A DNA stretch of 64,000 nt from an uncultured Faecalibacterium sp. (lineage in GTDB: Bacteria > Bacillota > Clostridia > Oscillospirales > Ruminococcaceae): positions 1-64,000 of the forward strand of contig CAKSWG010000007.1 in assembly GCA_934511465.1 (NCBI GenBank), read 5' to 3'. Under the pieces are notes generated by a model. The model was not told where the DNA came from. It worked only from the letters and a program-made list of their open reading frames with translations, and did no database searches. The translations under genes were made by a program, and so were the position numbers. Positions within the stretch are counted from its first letter, which is position 1. Each line of letters starts with the position of its first letter. Below are positions 17,366-25,174 of this stretch, piece after piece.

Positions 17366-18715
17366 TCAGTTGGCGGTGGGGAAGGTGACGGTAATGGTGG
17401 TGCCAACGTCCACCTGACTTTCCAGCTTGATGCGTGCGCCGTGGATCAATGCAATGTGCTTGACAATGGCAAGGCCCAGACCGGTGCCGCCGGTGGCTTT
17501 GCTGCGGCTCTTATCCACACGGTAGAACCGCTCAAACACGCTGGACTGTGCTTCCTTGGGGATGCCGATGCCGTTGTCGGCAACGGTCAGGGTGCAGTGG
17601 CCGTCGCGGCTGCAAGCGGTGGTCAGCTGTACCTTGCCGCCGGGACGGTTGTAGCGGATGGCGTTATCGCACAGGTTCTGGCACAGTTCGTCCAGCAGGG
17701 GACGGTTGCCGCGCACAAGGGCGCTTTCGCCAAGGCAGCTCAGGGAAATATAGGCCCGGCGGGCGTTCAGCTTCTGGCGCTCCACGCAGTCCCTTGCCAC
17801 TTCCAGCAGGTCTACCGTTTCCATTTCCGGCTCGGCGCCGTTTTCGGTGGCGCTGTCCAAGCTGGAAAGCTGCAAAATATCGTTCACCAGCTGGATCATG
17901 CGGCTGGCTTCTACGTGGATCTTCTGGGCAAAGCCCGGCACATCTTCCGGCTTTGCAATGCCGGTCTCGATCAGCTCTGCATAGCCGGAAATGCTGGTCA
18001 GCGGGGTCTTGAGTTCGTGGCTCACATTGGCCGTGAACTCCTGCCGCATCTTCTCGTTGTTTTCGCGCAGGATACGGTCGGAGTGGATGCTTTCCGCAAA
18101 GGGGATCAGCTCTTTGTAAGGCACATTGTCCTGAATGTGGTCCAGATCCTCAGTCATGTTCAGCACCGGCTGCACCAGTGCGCGGGTGAGCAGCGCGGCC
18201 AGCACGGCGGCGGCCAGCATCAGTGCAACGCAGCTCAGCACGATGGCCGGAATGGAGGAATCGTAGATGGACCACACCGTTTCGGCATCCTGTGCCGTGC
18301 GCAGAATTTCACCGTTTGGTAGCAGCACCGCGTAGTAGTAGGTCTCATAGCCCATAGTCTGGGAGTCACGGATGTCACGGCCGACGCCATCGGTCTGTGC
18401 CTGCCGGATCTCCGGGCGGGAGAGATGGTTCTCCATGGGCTGATCGGTGGCGGACTCAAACAGCACACTGCCGTCCTGCGAGATGAGGGTAATGCGCAGA
18501 TCGTTGGAAACAAAAGAAGCAAGCTGCTGCGGATCCTGCACCAGATCGTATCCGGCGCTCACCAGTTCCGCCTCCCGCTCAAGGCCGGTCCATGCCTGTG
18601 CAGTAAAGGCTTTGTGAAACACAAAGATGCACAGCGCCGCTGTAAACAACAGCCCGAGAAAGCCCATCAGGAACAACCGGTAGCTGATTTTTTCTTCCAT
18701 GCTGCGCAGCTTCAT
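17366..18715 (-). CDS. phoR: PhoR-like sensor histidine kinase
   Basis: Membrane sensor kinase of 449 residues. TM1 is near residues 13-34 and TM2 near 156-178, flanking an extracytoplasmic sensor loop. A HAMP-like linker is followed by the phosphoacceptor box (SHELKTPL, His233), then N, G1 (DNGIGIPKE), F and G2 (GTGLGLAIVKHI) boxes. The start overlaps the response-regulator stop by ATGA, so the pair is translated together. Downstream of a Na/Pi cotransporter in the same operon, a phosphate-sensing role is likely. It ends 8 nt from the convergent gerC gene. Confidence 0.93.
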   Translation of the reverse strand: MKLRSMEEKISYRLFLMGFLGLLFTAALCIFVFHKAFTAQAWTGLEREAELVSAGYDLVQDPQQLASFVSNDLRITLISQDGSVLFESATDQPMENHLSRPEIRQAQTDGVGRDIRDSQTMGYETYYYAVLLPNGEILRTAQDAETVWSIYDSSIPAIVLSCVALMLAAAVLAALLTRALVQPVLNMTEDLDHIQDNVPYKELIPFAESIHSDRILRENNEKMRQEFTANVSHELKTPLTSISGYAELIETGIAKPEDVPGFAQKIHVEASRMIQLVNDILQLSSLDSATENGAEPEMETVDLLEVARDCVERQKLNARRAYISLSCLGESALVRGNRPLLDELCQNLCDNAIRYNRPGGKVQLTTACSRDGHCTLTVADNGIGIPKEAQSSVFERFYRVDKSRSKATGGTGLGLAIVKHIALIHGARIKLESQVDVGTTITVTFPTAN

Positions 18716-19401
18716 TCTTCCGCGGCCTCCTCTTCATCGGTCAGCTTGTAGCCCACCTTGCGCACCGTGCAGATGTATTTGCCCGCATCGCCCAGCTTTT
18801 TGCGCAGGGTGCGGATGTGCATGTCCACAGTACGGCTCTCTACGGAAATATCGGTGCCCCACACCACCTGCAAAATGGTCTCGCGTGTCACAACAAGGTT
18901 TGCGTTTTCCAGCAGCAGGCGCAGCAGGCTGTATTCCTTGTAGGTCAGCTCCACCGGTGTGCCGTTCACGGTCACATTGTGGCGGGCGTTGTCCAGCAGG
19001 ATCTCGTGGAAACTCAGCACATTGGGCCGTGCTTCCGGGGCCGAGCGGCGCAGTGCGGCGCGCACACGGCTCAGAAACTCCATGATGCCAAAAGGCTTTG
19101 TGATGTAATCATCTGCGCCGCAGTCCAACCCGCGTACTGTGTCCAGCTCGCTGGATTTGGCCGTGACCATGATGATGGGCAGCCGCCGCAGGGAAGGGGT
19201 ATTGCGCAGTTTTTTGAGGATGGAGAAACCATCCTCCCCGGGCAGCATCACGTCCAGGATCACCAGTTCCGGCTCGGCGGCGTGCATGGCCTGCCAGAAA
19301 GACTCTGAGCTTTCAAAGCTGGCCACCTCGTATCCGCTGGACTGCAATGCATACTGCTCCAGCTCCCGGATGGCGGCATCGTCTTCAACAATATAGATCA
19401 T
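18712..19401 (-). CDS. phoB: PhoB/PhoP-like response regulator
   Basis: OmpR-family regulator, 229 residues. Receiver domain: acidic pair in VEDD, phosphoacceptor Asp50 in LVILDVMLPG, Thr in VTAKSS, Lys in ITKPF. C-terminal winged helix: TYKEYSLLRLLLENANLVVTR and VESRTVDMHIRTLRKKLG. It overlaps the transporter stop and the kinase start by 4 nt each. The operon's own promoter carries TTTACA repeats with 11-bp spacing, the pattern PhoP/PhoB regulators bind, so autoregulation is plausible. Confidence 0.94.
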   Translation of the reverse strand: MIYIVEDDAAIRELEQYALQSSGYEVASFESSESFWQAMHAAEPELVILDVMLPGEDGFSILKKLRNTPSLRRLPIIMVTAKSSELDTVRGLDCGADDYITKPFGIMEFLSRVRAALRRSAPEARPNVLSFHEILLDNARHNVTVNGTPVELTYKEYSLLRLLLENANLVVTRETILQVVWGTDISVESRTVDMHIRTLRKKLGDAGKYICTVRKVGYKLTDEEEAAEE

Positions 19402-21185
19402 TTGTCAAAATCCTCCGCAGACTGATTTTCGGGGAAGAGATAGCGCTCGCGGTAGCGGTCCAGACGGCGATGGAATTCCTCACTCTCTTTGGTATCGCTG
19501 CCATGGCGCAGGTCGTTGAGGTAAGCGTGGGTATCAAAGCTGTCCTGCGCCACCTCGATTTGTGCAACGGCTACGTTGCTGCAATGGTCGCACACGCGTT
19601 CGTAGTTGGTCAGCAGGTCGTCCAGCACAAAACCGTATTCAATGGAGCAGCTGCCGGTTTGCAGGCGGGCAATATGGTGGGCTTTGATGGCGCGCACCAG
19701 TTCGTTGACCACGGCTTCCAGCGGTTCTACCTTGCCGGCCAGATGCAGGTCTCCTTTGCGGAAGGCATCGGTGGTACGGTTCAGGATGTCCTGCACTGCA
19801 TCCTCCAGCACTTGCAGCTCATCGCGGGCATCCTGCGAGAAGCGGATGCCCTTTGTGTGCATCTCCTCGGCAGATTCCAGCAAATTCACGGAATGGTCGC
19901 TGATGCGCTCAAAATCGCTGATGGTGTGCAGCAGGGTGTTCACGCTCTGGCTGTCGGCGTGGTTCAGCTCTCGGCCGGAGAGCTTGACAAGGTAGGTGCC
20001 CAAGGCGTCCTCGTAGCGGTCTACCTTGCATTCCTCGTCCCGCACCTTCTGGGCCAGCTCGTCGTTCCATGCGTGGGTCAGGCTCATAGCCTGCATCACG
20101 CCCACACGGGCCAGTTCTGCCATGTCCGCAGTGGCAGAGCGGGCGCGCTCCACGGCTACAGCGGGGGTGTTCAGCAGACGGTCGTCCAGCAGGGCAAAGC
20201 TTTCCTGCTCGGGCGAATCCGGGATGGTGAGGATAGCCAGCTTTTCCAGCCCGGTGGCAAAGGGCAGCAGGATGATGGTGGCCAGAACGTTGAACACCGA
20301 GTGCACTACGGCAATGCCCCATGCCTCAATGGTGGTGTTCACAAAGCTGAAGTGACACACGGCGTTCAGCCCGTAGAAGCCCAGCAGGAAGATGGTCACG
20401 CCGATGATGTTGAAGTAAAGGTGCACCATGGCGGCGCGGCGGGCGTTCTTGTTGGCGCCCACCGAAGAGATCAGCGCAGTGACGCAGGTGCCGATGTTCT
20501 GACCCATGATGATGGGAATGGCGCTACCGTAGGTGATCACGCCGGTGGCACTGAGCGCCTGCAATATGCCAACGCTTGCACTGGAACTCTGGATGATGCC
20601 GGTGACAATGGCACCCACCAGCACGCCCAGAACGGGATTGGAAAAGCGGGTGAACAGGCTGGTGAACCATGCTTCGCCCTGCAACGGCAGCACAGCACTG
20701 GACATGGTGGTCATGCCGGTCATGAGCACGGCAAAGCCAATGAGGATGGTGCCGACGCCCTTTTTCTTCTCACTCTTACACATATACAGCAAAATGCCGA
20801 TAAATGCAAGCAAAGGACTGAAAGAAGTGGGCTTTAACATCTGGATCAGCACACTGTCGCCTTGCAGACCGGAAAGGCTCAGGATCCAGCTGGTGACGGT
20901 GGTGCCCACGTTGCTGCCCATGATCACGCCAATGGCCTGATGCAGCTCCATGATGCCGCTGTTCACAAAGCCGACCACCATAACGGTGGTGGCACTGGAG
21001 CTTTGGATCACAGCCGTGACGCACAGACCCAGAAAAAAGCCCTTGAGGGGGTTATCGGTCAGCTTGCTCAGGATCTTTTGCAGCTGGCCGCCGGCCTGCT
21101 TTTCCAGCGCCTTGCCCATGATGTCCATGCCGAACAGGAACAGGGCCAAGCCGCCAAGCAGGGAAAAGATATTGAAGATGGTCAT
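19398..21185 (-). CDS. nptA: Na+/phosphate cotransporter with PhoU-like C-terminus
   Basis: Sodium-driven phosphate transporter of 595 residues. The membrane half has the two inverted Na/Pi-cotransporter repeats with QSSSATTV and QSSSASVG motifs and glycine-rich helices (GGLALFLFGMDIMG at the start). The C-terminal third, from about residue 350, is a helical PhoU-like domain. The start is the ATG at 21185 after GAGGAAA; the frame extends further upstream only through the promoter. First gene of a transporter-regulator-kinase operon. Confidence 0.93.
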   Translation of the reverse strand: MTIFNIFSLLGGLALFLFGMDIMGKALEKQAGGQLQKILSKLTDNPLKGFFLGLCVTAVIQSSSATTVMVVGFVNSGIMELHQAIGVIMGSNVGTTVTSWILSLSGLQGDSVLIQMLKPTSFSPLLAFIGILLYMCKSEKKKGVGTILIGFAVLMTGMTTMSSAVLPLQGEAWFTSLFTRFSNPVLGVLVGAIVTGIIQSSSASVGILQALSATGVITYGSAIPIIMGQNIGTCVTALISSVGANKNARRAAMVHLYFNIIGVTIFLLGFYGLNAVCHFSFVNTTIEAWGIAVVHSVFNVLATIILLPFATGLEKLAILTIPDSPEQESFALLDDRLLNTPAVAVERARSATADMAELARVGVMQAMSLTHAWNDELAQKVRDEECKVDRYEDALGTYLVKLSGRELNHADSQSVNTLLHTISDFERISDHSVNLLESAEEMHTKGIRFSQDARDELQVLEDAVQDILNRTTDAFRKGDLHLAGKVEPLEAVVNELVRAIKAHHIARLQTGSCSIEYGFVLDDLLTNYERVCDHCSNVAVAQIEVAQDSFDTHAYLNDLRHGSDTKESEEFHRRLDRYRERYLFPENQSAEDFDK

Positions 21186-21239
21186 ACAAGTTTCCTCACT
21201 TTTGTTTGACGTGTTTTTGATGTGTTTCTCCTGATTTTG

Positions 21240-21312
21240 AGTATACCGGCGCAATGTAAAATCTAAAATCGAAGGAATGTAAAATCCGTGTAAAAGTAAG
21301 AAAAATGTAAAA
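21240..21312 (-). promoter_or_regulatory. Candidate Pho box and promoter of the phosphate operon
   Basis: On the minus strand the motif TTTTACA occurs at four places (plus-strand complements start at 21255, 21278, 21289 and 21306). Two are exactly 11 bp apart (TTTACA-5-TTTACA), the layout of PhoP boxes, and a degenerate copy CTTACT lies 11 bp from the outermost. The -10 is TATACT (21245-21240); the -35 is weak, as expected for an activated promoter. Confidence 0.65.
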
Positions 21313-21378
21313 AACAACTGCATGGCCGCGCTGCTGCGTGCATTCTTGCCAGATGCCGAAAAAGCCGCGCGCACAATA

Positions 21379-21407
21379 TTGTTTTTTACAGCCGGTTCCA
21401 TTATAAT
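21379..21407 (+). promoter_or_regulatory. hprK promoter
   Basis: TTGTTT (21379-21384), 17-bp spacer, TATAAT (21402-21407). It lies back to back with the phosphate operon promoter. Confidence 0.75.
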
Positions 21408-21481
21408 AATAAGAAGAAGCTTTGCGCGGTGCCCGGCGGCATGGCCGCGCCGCAGCAAACGGCAGCACAGGAGGAACAAGG

Positions 21482-22417
21482 ATGGGCACATTCAATGTCT
21501 CGCTCAAAACGCTGACCGACCGTGTCAGTATGGAAGTTGTCTATACACCAAAGGAACTGGATCAGATCCGTGTGGAGATCGCCGAGGTAAACCGTCCGGG
21601 CCTGTTCCTGGCGGGCTACTATGATTATTTTGATAAGCTGCGTTTGCAGATCATGGGCTTGGCCGAGATGAACTTTTTGTCCGGCCTTTCTGCTGAAAAA
21701 CGCTACGAAGCGCTGGAACAGCTGTTCCGGCAGCAGCCGCCGGCGGTCATCGTCTGCCGCAGCGAAGAACTGACCCCCTTCCCGGAGATGCAGGAGCTGG
21801 CGCAGAAGCACGGCGTTGCACTGCTGCGTTCCAACGAGACCACCTGCACCCTGATGGGAAGCCTGATCAGCGTGCTGAACTTGGAACTTGCACCCCGCAT
21901 CACCCGGCACGGCGTGCTGGTGGAAGTGTACGGCGAGGGCATTCTGATTCTGGGCGACAGCGGCATCGGCAAAAGCGAGCTTGCCATTGAACTGGTCAAG
22001 CGCGGCCACCGCCTTGTGGCGGACGACGCTGTGGAGCTGCGCAAGGTGTCCAACCGCCAGATCATGGGCACGGCACCGGAGAACATCCGCCACTTCATCG
22101 AGCTGCGCGGCATAGGCATCGTCAATGTGGCCCGCGTGTACGGCGTGGGTGCCGTCAAGCTGAGCGAAAGCTTGGACCTTGTGGTGCAGCTGGAAGCGTG
22201 GGACCCCACCAAAAACTACCAGCGCACGGGGCTGGAAAACGAATATTACGACATTCTGGGCGTCAGCATCCCCAGCACCAGCATCCCGGTCTCGCCGGGA
22301 CGCAACCTTGCGGTTGTGCTGGAAACTGCCGCCATCAACAACCGCCAGAAGAAGATGGGCTACAATGCAGCGCGTGAACTGCTGATCCGTCTGGGTCTGG
22401 ACGATAAAATGGATTGA
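21482..22417 (+). CDS. hprK: HPr kinase/phosphorylase
   Basis: Phosphorylates Ser46 of HPr in response to glycolytic intermediates, the trigger for CcpA-mediated catabolite control. The 311-residue protein has the N-terminal regulatory domain and a C-terminal catalytic domain with RHGVLVEVYG, Walker A GDSGIGKSELA, LVADDAVEL and the signature IELRGIGIVNV. The ATG at 21482 follows AGGAGGAAC. It heads a cluster with murB, rapZ, whiA and dnaE. A cre-like site elsewhere in the window (30086) fits the presence of this pathway. Confidence 0.97.
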   Translation: MGTFNVSLKTLTDRVSMEVVYTPKELDQIRVEIAEVNRPGLFLAGYYDYFDKLRLQIMGLAEMNFLSGLSAEKRYEALEQLFRQQPPAVIVCRSEELTPFPEMQELAQKHGVALLRSNETTCTLMGSLISVLNLELAPRITRHGVLVEVYGEGILILGDSGIGKSELAIELVKRGHRLVADDAVELRKVSNRQIMGTAPENIRHFIELRGIGIVNVARVYGVGAVKLSESLDLVVQLEAWDPTKNYQRTGLENEYYDILGVSIPSTSIPVSPGRNLAVVLETAAINNRQKKMGYNAARELLIRLGLDDKMD

Positions 22418-22435
22418 TTTAGGAGCTGAACCACG

Positions 22436-23332
22436 ATGGAACGATTCAAGCGCAAGCTGCTGCAAGCGGGCATCCCGTTCAAAGAGAACGAGCCGCTTGC
22501 AGCGCACTGTACTTTTAAAATAGGCGGCCCGGCGGAGGTGTTCGTCCTGCCGGAGACGGAACAGCAGCTTTGTGCGGCAGTGGCACTGTGCAAAGAGCAG
22601 GCCGTGCGGTATTACCTGCTGGGCAACGGCAGCAACATCCTGTTTGCGGATGCAGGCTACCGCGGCGCTGTCATTGACACCACCGCCATGAAAACAGAGC
22701 TTACCATCGATGGCACGCAGGTGACTGCCGGTGCAGGGCTGCGGCTTTCTGCCCTGTGCACCGCTGCGCTGGAAAACAGCCTCGCCGGGCTGGAATTTGC
22801 CTACGGCATTCCCGGTACAGTGGGCGGCGCCGTTTACATGAACGCCGGTGCCTATGGCGGCGAGGTAAAAGACGTGCTCACCGCCGTGCGGTATCTGACC
22901 GCAGAAGGTGAGACCGTGGAAGCGCCTGCCGCTGAGCTGGACCTCAGCTACCGGCACAGCGTGTTTGAGGAAAATGGCGGCTGCATCCTGAGTGCCGGCT
23001 TCCGGCTGGAACAGGGCGACCCGGCGGCCATCAAGGCGCGCATGAACGAGCTGATGGCAAAACGGGTAGAAAAACAGCCGCTGGATAAGCCCAGTGCAGG
23101 CAGCACCTTCAAGCGCCCGGCGGGTGCCTTTGCTGCGGCCCTCATTGACCAGTGTGGTCTGCGCGGCTACCGCCACGGCGGCGCTGCTGTCAGCGATAAG
23201 CACTGCGGCTTTGTGGTCAACCTTGGCGGCGCCACCTGCGCCGATGTGCTGGCCCTGTGCGATGAGGTGCGCGCCATCGTGAAGGAAAAGACCGGCTACG
23301 ACCTTGAAAAAGAGATCCGTGTTGTGGAATGA
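22436..23332 (+). CDS. murB: UDP-N-acetylenolpyruvoylglucosamine reductase
   Basis: FAD-dependent reductase making UDP-N-acetylmuramate for peptidoglycan. The 298-residue protein has the FAD-binding motifs GNGSNILFAD and GIPGTVGGAVYMNAGAYGGE, and the catalytic Ser in SAGSTFKRP. It is the type II (short) form, as usual in Gram-positives. It lies 18 nt after hprK, so the two are probably co-transcribed, an arrangement common in Clostridia. Confidence 0.97.
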   Translation: MERFKRKLLQAGIPFKENEPLAAHCTFKIGGPAEVFVLPETEQQLCAAVALCKEQAVRYYLLGNGSNILFADAGYRGAVIDTTAMKTELTIDGTQVTAGAGLRLSALCTAALENSLAGLEFAYGIPGTVGGAVYMNAGAYGGEVKDVLTAVRYLTAEGETVEAPAAELDLSYRHSVFEENGGCILSAGFRLEQGDPAAIKARMNELMAKRVEKQPLDKPSAGSTFKRPAGAFAAALIDQCGLRGYRHGGAAVSDKHCGFVVNLGGATCADVLALCDEVRAIVKEKTGYDLEKEIRVVE

Positions 23333-23365
23333 CAGGCAGAATAAAAAGGAGCAGTGGGTGAGAGC

Positions 23366-24229
23366 ATGGAACTGTTGATCGTGAGCGGCCTTTCCGGCGC
23401 AGGCAAATCGGTATCGATGAAAGCGCTGGAAGATATCGGCTTTTTCTGTATTGATAATGTGCCTGCCGGCTTGCTGCCCAGCATCACTGCGTTTTCGGAA
23501 GCAGGCGACAGCCAGCTGGAACGTGTGGCGCTTTCGATGGATGTGCGCGGCTGCCACACCAGTGAGGAGATCGAGCGTGCGCTCGCTCAGCTGGACGAGC
23601 AGGGCGTGGATTACAAGATCCTGTTTCTGGATGCACCGGACGATGTGCTGATGCGCCGTTACAGTGAGACCCGCCGCCGCCACCCCATCAGCATTGCAGA
23701 AGGCATTTCCACCCGGGAAGCCTTTGCCAAGGAACACAAAATTTTAAAACCTTTGCAGGAGCGCGCAGATTACACCATCAATACGGCCCTGCTCTCCACA
23801 GCACAAAACAAGGAACGCATCTGCGACCTGTTTGAAAAGAACGGCGGCGCGAAGGGCGCTATGCGCCTTACCGTGATGTCTTTCGGCTTCAAGTTTGGCA
23901 TCCCGCCGGAAGCGGATCTTGTGCTGGATGTGCGCTGCCTGCCAAACCCGTTTTACGTGCCGGAGCTCAAGCACAAGACCGGCCTTGATCAGGATGTAGT
24001 GGATTTTGTCATGGGCCATCCGGAAGCGCAGGAGCTGCTGCGGCGGTACGAGAACTTTTTGCAGTATGCACTGCCACTGTACGTGAAGGAGGGCAAAAGC
24101 CAGCTGACCATTGCGGTGGGCTGTACAGGCGGGAAGCATCGCTCCATTACATTTGCGCGCAAGATCGCAGAATACTGCACCTCTCTCGGTTATGAACCCG
24201 GCGTGCAGCACCGCGATGCCAAACGCTGA
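23366..24229 (+). CDS. rapZ: RNase adapter/nucleotide-binding protein RapZ (YvcJ)
   Basis: P-loop protein of the RapZ/YvcJ family, 287 residues. Walker A is GLSGAGKS near residues 8-15; the C-terminal domain shows SFGFKFGIP, DLVLDVRCLPNPFYV and the GCTGGKHRS motif typical of the family. The start is set at the ATG at 23366; a GTG at 23354 would add four residues and sits nearer AAAAGGAG. In Gram-positives YvcJ binds nucleotides and affects competence or cell-wall sugar supply. The usual partner yvcK is absent between this gene and whiA. Confidence 0.94.
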   Translation: MELLIVSGLSGAGKSVSMKALEDIGFFCIDNVPAGLLPSITAFSEAGDSQLERVALSMDVRGCHTSEEIERALAQLDEQGVDYKILFLDAPDDVLMRRYSETRRRHPISIAEGISTREAFAKEHKILKPLQERADYTINTALLSTAQNKERICDLFEKNGGAKGAMRLTVMSFGFKFGIPPEADLVLDVRCLPNPFYVPELKHKTGLDQDVVDFVMGHPEAQELLRRYENFLQYALPLYVKEGKSQLTIAVGCTGGKHRSITFARKIAEYCTSLGYEPGVQHRDAKR

Positions 24230-24244
24230 CAGAATAGAGGAAGT

Positions 24245-25174
24245 ATGAGTAGTTTTGCGTCCCGTGCGCGGGAACAGATCGCCGCGCGCAGCATCCAGAA
24301 GGACTGCTGTGTGCGAGCGGCGGCTTATGGCATTGCATGCTTTGCCAAATATTTTGATGCCCGGGGTCTTGTGCTGCAAACCGAGCAGTACCAGACCGTA
24401 CACACTGCACAGCAGTTGTTTGCCCGCTGCGGCGTGCAGGGCGAAATTCTGCAAAAAGAGCGCCCCAGCGGCATTTTGTATGAATTCAACATCCGCACGC
24501 TGGAACAGGTGGCCCGGATGCACGAGCTGTTCGGTACAACCGGTACCGAGACCAGTTTGCAGATCGACCCCGCCCTGATCCGCTGCCAGACCTGCGTCAG
24601 TGCATACATTGGCGCAGCTTTTTTGTGCAGCGGCACCGTCATTGACCCGCAGAAGGAATACAATCTGGAATTCCTCACCCCACGCTCCAACCTGGCGCGG
24701 GATTTTGAAGCCCTGCTGGCCGAGCACGAGTTTGCGCCCCACCGCACCCGCCGCAACGGCGTGAACCTGATCTATGTCAAGACCGGCGCGAATGTGGAGC
24801 GCCTGCTCCGCTTTATGGGTGCCGTGGACGCCGCCGAGGAGATGCACGTGCAGAAAGCCTTTAAGCAGGTGCGCAACCAGACCAACCGCCAGACCAACTG
24901 CGATACCGCAAACCTTGGCAAAACAGCCCGCGCCAATGCGCAGACCTTAAAGGCCATCCGCTTTCTGGCCGAGCAGGATGCGCTTTGCACCCTGCCGGAG
25001 GTCTTGCAGGAAGCTGCCGCCAAGCGGATGCAGTACCCGGACCTTTCGCTCACGGCGCTGTGCGGCTGTTTTGAGCCGCCCGTGAGCAAATCCGGCCTTT
25101 CGCACCGGATGAAAAAGCTGGAAGCGCTGGCCGAAACGCTGCGGCAGAACATGGAACAGGAGGCAAAAGCATGA
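24245..25174 (+). CDS. whiA: WhiA-like DNA-binding protein
   Basis: A 309-residue protein with the degenerate LAGLIDADG-like domain in the N-terminal two thirds (CCVRAAAYGIACFAKY, AYIGAAFLCSGTV) and a C-terminal helix-turn-helix ending in PPVSKSGLSHRMKKL. WhiA links cell division and chromosome segregation in Gram-positives. It follows rapZ by 15 nt and overlaps the dnaE start by 4 nt, so it is in the same transcription unit. Confidence 0.95.
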   Translation: MSSFASRAREQIAARSIQKDCCVRAAAYGIACFAKYFDARGLVLQTEQYQTVHTAQQLFARCGVQGEILQKERPSGILYEFNIRTLEQVARMHELFGTTGTETSLQIDPALIRCQTCVSAYIGAAFLCSGTVIDPQKEYNLEFLTPRSNLARDFEALLAEHEFAPHRTRRNGVNLIYVKTGANVERLLRFMGAVDAAEEMHVQKAFKQVRNQTNRQTNCDTANLGKTARANAQTLKAIRFLAEQDALCTLPEVLQEAAAKRMQYPDLSLTALCGCFEPPVSKSGLSHRMKKLEALAETLRQNMEQEAKA

